Source: Pascua guehoae
Lineage: Eukaryota; Basidiomycota; Tremellomycetes; Trichosporonales; Trichosporonaceae
DNA length: 64,000 nt
Assembly (NCBI GenBank): GCA_001600415.1
Contig: BCJX01000011.1
Coordinates: forward strand, 303,029-367,028
Direction of reading: 5' to 3'
Position numbers and translations under genes: made by a program. Under the pieces are notes generated by a model. That model saw only the letters and a program-made list of their open reading frames with translations. It ran no database searches and had not been told where the DNA came from. Positions 58,962-64,000 of this stretch are shown piece by piece. How positions within the stretch are numbered: position 1 is the stretch's first letter; each line of letters starts with the position of its first letter.

Positions 58962-60071
58962 TGTATGTGATGGACTACTGCTAGGGTGGACTGGTTACGG
59001 GATATGCCAAGTGCCGGGGGTCTAGGGTTCACTGGCCACGGGTGGAGCGGAGGTGGGCGGAGGGGTCGTAATGCGGCGGTGGCGCGCGGCGAGACTGAGT
59101 AAGACCGGAGTTGCTGGGCTATGCACAGTAGCTGTGCACTGGAAGTGGTCTACAGTTGCCAAAGCATCGGTGCAACAAAGGTGGAGGGCAAAGCGGGTTG
59201 CAATGACGACAATGATGATGATGATGATGATGTTTTGGACATGGAGAGGATGAATAATGTGGACGAGGTTTGTAGAAAAAGCGGAAGAAACGGGGTCAGC
59301 TCTGGACGGGATACGACGAGGATGGGGGGTCTGGGAGTCTCAAGGGGAACAAAGGGGGGAAAGGGAAGGCACACACACGATCCCATCTGCATGCCCGACA
59401 ATGACGACAGGCCGTGCAGTCTCGTGTTGTGAAAGGGAAAATTTCGAGCAAAGAAGGTACTGACGAGCTAGATGGCCACTCGCACGGAGGACGAATGAAG
59501 GAAGGTGTGGGGCAAAGAGAGCAAAGATTTGATTTCAAACCGTCTTTGGACGGCTTGCAAGGCGAATGAAACGGCGAGAGCGGATCCGTTGTTGGCTGCG
59601 GCAGTTGCAGTTATGGTTTAGTATGTTGGTATGGTGATCGTGACGCCGATTACTCGATGTTGACGGTGACGACGATGAATGAGCTTGGGTGCTACTGGGT
59701 GGGTTTGGGATGGAGGGATGAATGATGACGAAGGTGGATGGATTGAGGAGGCGACAGGACTGATGACGACAGAGGAGCGGGGGGGGGGGGGNNNNNNNNN
59801 NNNNNNNNNNNNNNNNNNNNNCCCCCCCCCCTTTCCTCTTTCCTCCCCCCCCAGCCAGGGGCGAATTGCGTCACACGTCTGGGCCATGGTCTCTTGGTCT
59901 GCTGACGCAACCCCTCGTGGAAGAAAAAAAAAAAAAAAACTTCGGCGTTTCGGCTAGATCCGGATGTGGCAGCCGCTCCGACGGAGTCTTTTTCGGCATT
60001 TCGGAAGTAAACGGTCACGTGTTGTGGCACTTGCGTGGGAGAGTGGAAGCTGCGGGGTCTCCGCAAAATGA
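58962..60071. promoter_or_regulatory. Divergent intergenic region with assembly gap
   Basis: About 1.1 kb separate the bZIP start (-) and the release-factor-like gene (+). It contains a GATGAT trinucleotide run near 59213-59233, an N gap at 59792-59821 between G12 and C10, and A16 at about 59923. No gene was found. Confidence 0.5.
59792..59821. other. Assembly gap (30 N) between poly-G and poly-C
   Basis: The left flank is a G run and the right flank a C run on the same strand, so the true sequence may be a GC-rich hairpin or a mis-join. Confidence 0.98.
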
Positions 60072-60902
60072 ATGTTGTTCAACAAGACTTCGAGGTTTGG
60101 ATATGGATATGGATATCCATCGATTCTCTCAACCTGCCTCATGTTCGTGGCCCGCGGCGTCCTCTTGCAGTCCAGCCGCGTTGCGCTGTGTCCAGCTCGT
60201 ATATCCGCTGGTCCAAGATTACGAGGGTTCTGTACGACTACACCCAACGCCGCACCAGCGACCCCAGCACTGCTCCATCTCCATGGCCTACAAACCGACG
60301 AGCATCACGCACTCGCTCGGGGCTGGCTTGAGAGTTTTGTCCTCGACGATGTACCCCGGCATGCTTATGAGGTATCATACGCGCGATCGAGTGGACCTGG
60401 CGGCCAGCACGTGAACAAGACGAATTCAAAGGCCGTCGTCCGGTGCGATATCCACCGTGCAAAGGGTGAATGGCTCCCGCCATTTGTCGTGGATGCCCTG
60501 CAGCAGTCGGTAAGTGATGAGAGGTCGATTGGGGAGTGCAAATGGAGCCAGCATGGAGATTCAACGAGCTGTGCTTGTGCTTTCCATTCCACGTTACATG
60601 CCTGCAGAGACCAAACTTTCGTTGCATTACACATTCTCACGCTCACATCTCAGCCGCACTATCACGCCCCAGACTTGCTCTTCACATCGCAAACCACGCG
60701 ATCGGCACATCAGAACCTCGCGGCGGCGCTAGCGAATCTCCACAGCACGATCGTAACCGCCGGTCGCAGTCTCGTACGAGGCCAGACCAGCGCGGCCCAA
60801 AAGGCGCGCGTTCGGGGCCACATGGAGTCCGAGAAGCGACGGAATCGGGAGATGAAGGAGAAGCACAGGAGCAAGAAGGAATCTAGGCGAAAGGACTGGT
60901 AA
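60072..60902 (+). CDS. Mitochondrial class-I release-factor-like GGQ protein (ICT1/C12orf65 type)
   Basis: Exons: 60072-60509 and 60654-60902, giving 228 residues. The core [20 protein letters not shown] carries the GGQ tripeptide (about 110-112) that triggers peptidyl-tRNA hydrolysis, followed by S-K-A-V-V-R. The C-terminus is a long basic tail ([19 protein letters not shown]), as in ribosome-rescue factors that insert a basic tail into the mRNA channel. There are no codon-recognition domains, which separates it from RF1/RF2. The N-terminus is basic and hydrophobic, consistent with a mitochondrial presequence; the Met at 60141 ([13 protein letters not shown]) is an alternative start. The 144-nt intron is a multiple of three and stop-free, so retention would give a 276-residue protein. 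Confidence 0.88.
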   Translation: MLFNKTSRFGYGYGYPSILSTCLMFVARGVLLQSSRVALCPARISAGPRLRGFCTTTPNAAPATPALLHLHGLQTDEHHALARGWLESFVLDDVPRHAYEVSYARSSGPGGQHVNKTNSKAVVRCDIHRAKGEWLPPFVVDALQQSVSDERSIGECKWSQHGDSTSCACAFHSTLHACRDQTFVALHILTLTSQPHYHAPDLLFTSQTTRSAHQNLAAALANLHSTIVTAGRSLVRGQTSAAQKARVRGHMESEKRRNREMKEKHRSKKESRRKDW

Positions 60903-62474
60903 CCGCTCAGACGTTAGTAATCCCTACAGCGTATCAACATCTGGAAAGCGCACTGACAATGGCGACAGATGAGCCACACTCGACCGACCAGCGTGCACGG
61001 CGCACGCCCACGGACGCCGAGGGCTGTACGAAACACGCGATTGTGACGACCATTAGTGACCATCTTGCGCACGGCCCACTCGTACCAAGACGCCGCCCTG
61101 TTCCCCACACACTGAACATGGAGTTTGGTCACTTCCCTTTGGGTCTGTGTTCAATCTGACCAAACCGAGACATCGTCACAGTGCTAAACAACGCCAGCAA
61201 GCACCGCATCGCGCCGTAACCCTGGCGTACACTCGTTCATCACCAACGCCCATCACTCTTGTGGGTGGCACATCACACATGCGCGCTTTGCCACGGCAAG
61301 ATCGATGTATGCCAGAAGAGGGGGAGCCTAGTAGTTTAAGCATGGCTGGCGTTCCATTCTGTACGTCGCAAAGGATGGACGTAAGGGGCATCGGGCACGG
61401 GACGACAATGTGTATGTCTATCCCCAACTGAGTCAGTGTTGATCGACGTGCCAAGTGCAGAGGTCTACAGATCCAACATTTCGTGTATCGCGTTCGCATT
61501 CAGAAGAAGGCTCGGCGTGATGGTGATAGCCCTCAGAGTGGGCATGGCAGAATGGATGACGGGTTGGGCAGCCTCTGGCAGCACAGTATGGTGACTTGGA
61601 ACAGTCTCGAGCCGTACGTGCTTGGGGCTGCGAGTATCCTATCATGCGTATCGCCTGGCGATAACGATAACCACCGTGAACTCCTTTATCATCTTGCTGG
61701 TGTGGCAGGTTGGCTACCACTAGCGCACTGGCAGTGACACGGTTGAATGGGCAGATCACACAGCCCGCAACTGGCACGGCCCCTGTCCTGGTCATGTGAC
61801 CTCTCTGCATCTCACAAACCAGCTCCACATGCTCAACCTGATGGCTTGGCACAGACTTGGCTCCGTCCTTGGCTGACGTGCTTGATGCATCCAATCCAAC
61901 AAAAGCATGTCGATGTCGGAATTCCATTGTCTCCGAGTGGGCAAGCCTCAGCCTCTGGGCCCCCGCATGCCCCGCAGTGTCTCCAGGCCGCACGGCCGGG
62001 ACCCCCCTCTAGGCCCGGAGCTGGAGATGCATGCTGGGTGGTCGGACAAATGAGCCCCTCTGTTCCCCCGCAGGTGGGCTGTCCTGAGCCAGGGGCGGGT
62101 TTGAACGTGCCAGTGCCTGGGCGGTGGTTGGTCGACGGTGGGTACCGTAGTGGCGTGCACGCGGGACCGGCGGCAAGGCAACGTAACCCATCAGCCAGCG
62201 GGGGCAGCGGGGGCTCAAAGGCGCCGCGGGGCCATTTGGGCTAGTTTTCGGCGTGTCGGGTTACTCGGCGCCCGCGATGGGTGTTTCTGTTTCTGGACCA
62301 CAGGCACCACCTGCCGGTCAACTGCACTCTTTTTTTTTTTTTTTTCCATTCCGCCGCATAAACTAGGACACCGGCAGTGTGGGCATCGGACCTTCGCATC
62401 GCAAAAAGGGCGTCCAGCAAACTGTAACAGATAGCAGGTACATATAAGCCGCCTACCATTCGCCGCTGCCCAGC
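60903..62474. other. Intergenic; T16 tract and TATA-like box
   Basis: There is no supported gene in this 1.57 kb. A T16 run at 62330-62345 and CATATAAGCC at 62441-62450 lie just upstream of the next ATG; the TATA-like word is only about 30 bp from it. Confidence 0.45.
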
Positions 62475-63815
62475 ATGTCCTCTCGCGACCGCTCTGCCAC
62501 CATCACTGCCGCCTCGTACGCGACCGGCCCCGCCTCACCCACGACGACGACTTCCACAGCGACTTGCACCACTGTCCCGCCGTTGCCGCCCGACGTGCGC
62601 GACTTGATCCTCTCGCACCTGCTCCCGCCGACGCCGCCGCTCCCGACCGAGCTCCTTTCGCGGTCGTTTATCGAGCGCCTGACGTTTCTCCCGCCCGAGG
62701 CACACGAGCTCGACGCCCACCTCACCCCGGCGCCTAGTCCCGGCGACGCCCCGCACCCGCTCACTGCCGCGCTGACGTCGCTTGCTGCGGCTGGCCCGAG
62801 GGGAATCCTACACATCCGCGAGACGGAATACACACACGACGGCGAGACGATGCTTGCGCGCACGGTGATTGAGCCTGTGGACGACGAGCACGAGCAGCCC
62901 GGGTTCGGCCAGCCCGACGCCGAGAGCCGGCTGCGGTCCGCGGTCGAGGCCATGTTTGAGCACGAGGGCGGCGAAAAGGGCCGCGGGTGGGTGTACCGCG
63001 GCGCCAAGCTCGGCGATGCCAGCACCTACTCGTGGGCGCCGGGGATCGAGCACGTCGAGCACGTAAACGCTGGCTTTGATGGCGGAGGCGGGGGTTACGA
63101 CGACCAGTCGCCCGAAGACTACTGGGCCGGGTTTACGCCGCCGTCGCACACGGCCGACCTGTCCCTCCACGTCCACGACGACGAGCACGAGGACGCCTAC
63201 TGGGCCCAGTACGGCGCCGGCGCAGAGTCGCGCGGCATCTCGCGCACCCAGACCCCGGCGCCGCCCGTCCGCGAACGTGAACGCGAGACTTCCCCAGAAA
63301 CAAACCAGCCCATCACCCCGCCCAGCGCGACCATCCCCACCCCCGACCCCGCGGCCACCCTCTCCCTCCTCCTCTCCGGCCTCGGCACCGCCGCCACCAC
63401 CACCAAGGCCGACACCGACGAAGACGCAGGCGCCAAACCCCCCTCGCCCACAGACGACATTCTCGAGCAAAAACTCCGCGCCACAGTCCGCGCCCAGCTT
63501 ATGCGCGCATGGACAGACTTTGCCGCAGACCAGGACGCAGAGGCCGCCGGCTTTGAGTGGCTCCGCCTCGGTCGCGAGGTCGCACACCGCCCAAGCTGGG
63601 GCAACAACAACCCATCCCAAGCCCACTGGGGGGAGGCGGCACGTACCGCCGTCGTCCGCGCCCGGCTCGAGGCGGCTAAAGAGGTCCATGCCGTCCTCGA
63701 CAGCAACGACGACAAGGACGACGCATTCTGGCGCCTCGTCGAGGGCGCCATCCGCGTACACAACTCGCCCGTCCAGGAGAAGGGCGAGCATGAGTTTGAG
63801 TATGAAATGTCATAG
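62475..63815 (+). CDS. Intronless 446-residue acidic protein, unknown function
   Basis: The single frame runs from an ATG with a TATA-like box about 30 bp upstream to TAG at 63813-63815. The sequence is acidic with conserved-looking aromatic motifs: PEDYWAGF, EDAYWAQYG, RAWTDFAAD, FEWLRLGREV and DDAFWRLVEGAIR, separated by Pro/Thr-rich linkers. An N-terminal helix-rich segment (DVRDLILSHLLPPTPPLP, then LSRSFIERL) could be a small interaction domain. No signal peptide, membrane helix or catalytic motif was seen. Strong GC3 codon use supports coding. It is the only multi-hundred-residue gene here without introns, which could reflect recent retroposition or chance. Confidence 0.8.
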   Translation: MSSRDRSATITAASYATGPASPTTTTSTATCTTVPPLPPDVRDLILSHLLPPTPPLPTELLSRSFIERLTFLPPEAHELDAHLTPAPSPGDAPHPLTAALTSLAAAGPRGILHIRETEYTHDGETMLARTVIEPVDDEHEQPGFGQPDAESRLRSAVEAMFEHEGGEKGRGWVYRGAKLGDASTYSWAPGIEHVEHVNAGFDGGGGGYDDQSPEDYWAGFTPPSHTADLSLHVHDDEHEDAYWAQYGAGAESRGISRTQTPAPPVRERERETSPETNQPITPPSATIPTPDPAATLSLLLSGLGTAATTTKADTDEDAGAKPPSPTDDILEQKLRATVRAQLMRAWTDFAADQDAEAAGFEWLRLGREVAHRPSWGNNNPSQAHWGEAARTAVVRARLEAAKEVHAVLDSNDDKDDAFWRLVEGAIRVHNSPVQEKGEHEFEYEMS

Positions 63816-64000
63816 CGAGCGGGAGGAGCGAGCCGTCGGCGAAAGGCAGTTTTCATCACCATGATCTCGTCACGACACGTAGCGTTGTACAGCATGTATC
63901 TTCTTGGATTGCACGGTCGCGGTGCGAGTGATAACGTGACGATTCCGGAAACAGAGACGCACACAAACTGACGTGCGGGATGCGCAGACCCGTCGGAACA
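63816..64000. other. 3' flank of the last gene
   Basis: Nothing besides the probable 3' UTR is visible in these 185 bases. Confidence 0.4.

Noticed and set aside
61433..61993. 186-codon minus-strand frame
   Set aside because: It reads as His/Arg/Ser-rich noise without a domain or splice context; overlapping + frames are equally open.

Overview
The window is nuclear DNA from a fungus, most likely a basidiomycete yeast or yeast-like Tremellomycete. The basis is dense short introns (about 42-95 nt, GTRNGT donors, CTRAY branch points a few bases before CAG/TAG), GC- and C3-rich coding sequence, CT-rich leaders, and the gene set: a velvet-domain protein, an Atf1-type bZIP, PEX11, a GH47 mannosidase and a Ser/Thr/Pro mucin-like wall protein. 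No bacterial operon, CRISPR array, tRNA or rRNA gene was seen. The species assignment is inference.

Layout. 1-0.56 kb: C-terminal remnant of a class-3 lipase (+), frameshifted. 1.6-3.7 kb: secreted GH20 beta-N-acetylhexosaminidase (+, 8 exons). 4.3-8.0 kb: large disordered protein with Met/Asn/Asp/Pro tandem repeats (+). 9.2-12.3 kb: GH47 alpha-1,2-mannosidase (+). 14.8-17.3 kb: mucin-like surface protein (+). 17.7-18.0 kb: 89-residue Cys-rich-tail protein (+, 2 exons). 19.1-22.7 kb: monofunctional catalase (+, 10 exons) with an assembly gap in intron 1. 22.8-23.4 kb: degenerate tandem array of about 80 bp units. 23.4-36.1 kb: gene-poor tract with no convincing spliced gene, a run of unusually long open frames and an 83-nt imperfect palindrome. 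36.1-38.7 kb: velvet-family regulator (-, 9 exons). 38.7-44.4 kb: long gene-poor upstream tract. 44.4-46.1 kb: aldo-keto reductase domain fused to a RidA/YjgF domain (-), 5' end unresolved. 46.9-51.9 kb: repeat-rich intergenic DNA. 51.9-53.9 kb: PEX11 (-). 54.4-56.1 kb: Tctex1-type dynein light chain (+), divergent from PEX11. 56.6-59.0 kb: Atf1/CREB-type bZIP factor (-). 60.1-60.9 kb: GGQ-containing mitochondrial release-factor-like protein (+). 62.5-63.8 kb: intronless 446-residue protein of unknown function (+).

How the genes relate. This is an ordinary eukaryotic neighbourhood, not an operon. Two themes recur: peroxisomes and oxidative stress (catalase, PEX11, and an Atf1-like factor whose relatives act downstream of stress MAP kinases), and cell surface or glycan processing (GH20, GH47, mucin). 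Any co-regulation is inference. The less ordinary parts are the AKR-RidA fusion, the catalase-proximal repeat array, the gene-poor tract with its palindrome, and a 405-nt stretch inside the mucin gene without a single AG dinucleotide. Exon coordinates were derived by hand from splice signals and reading-frame continuity. Three N-runs (19720-19822, 49403-49437, 59792-59821) mark assembly gaps.
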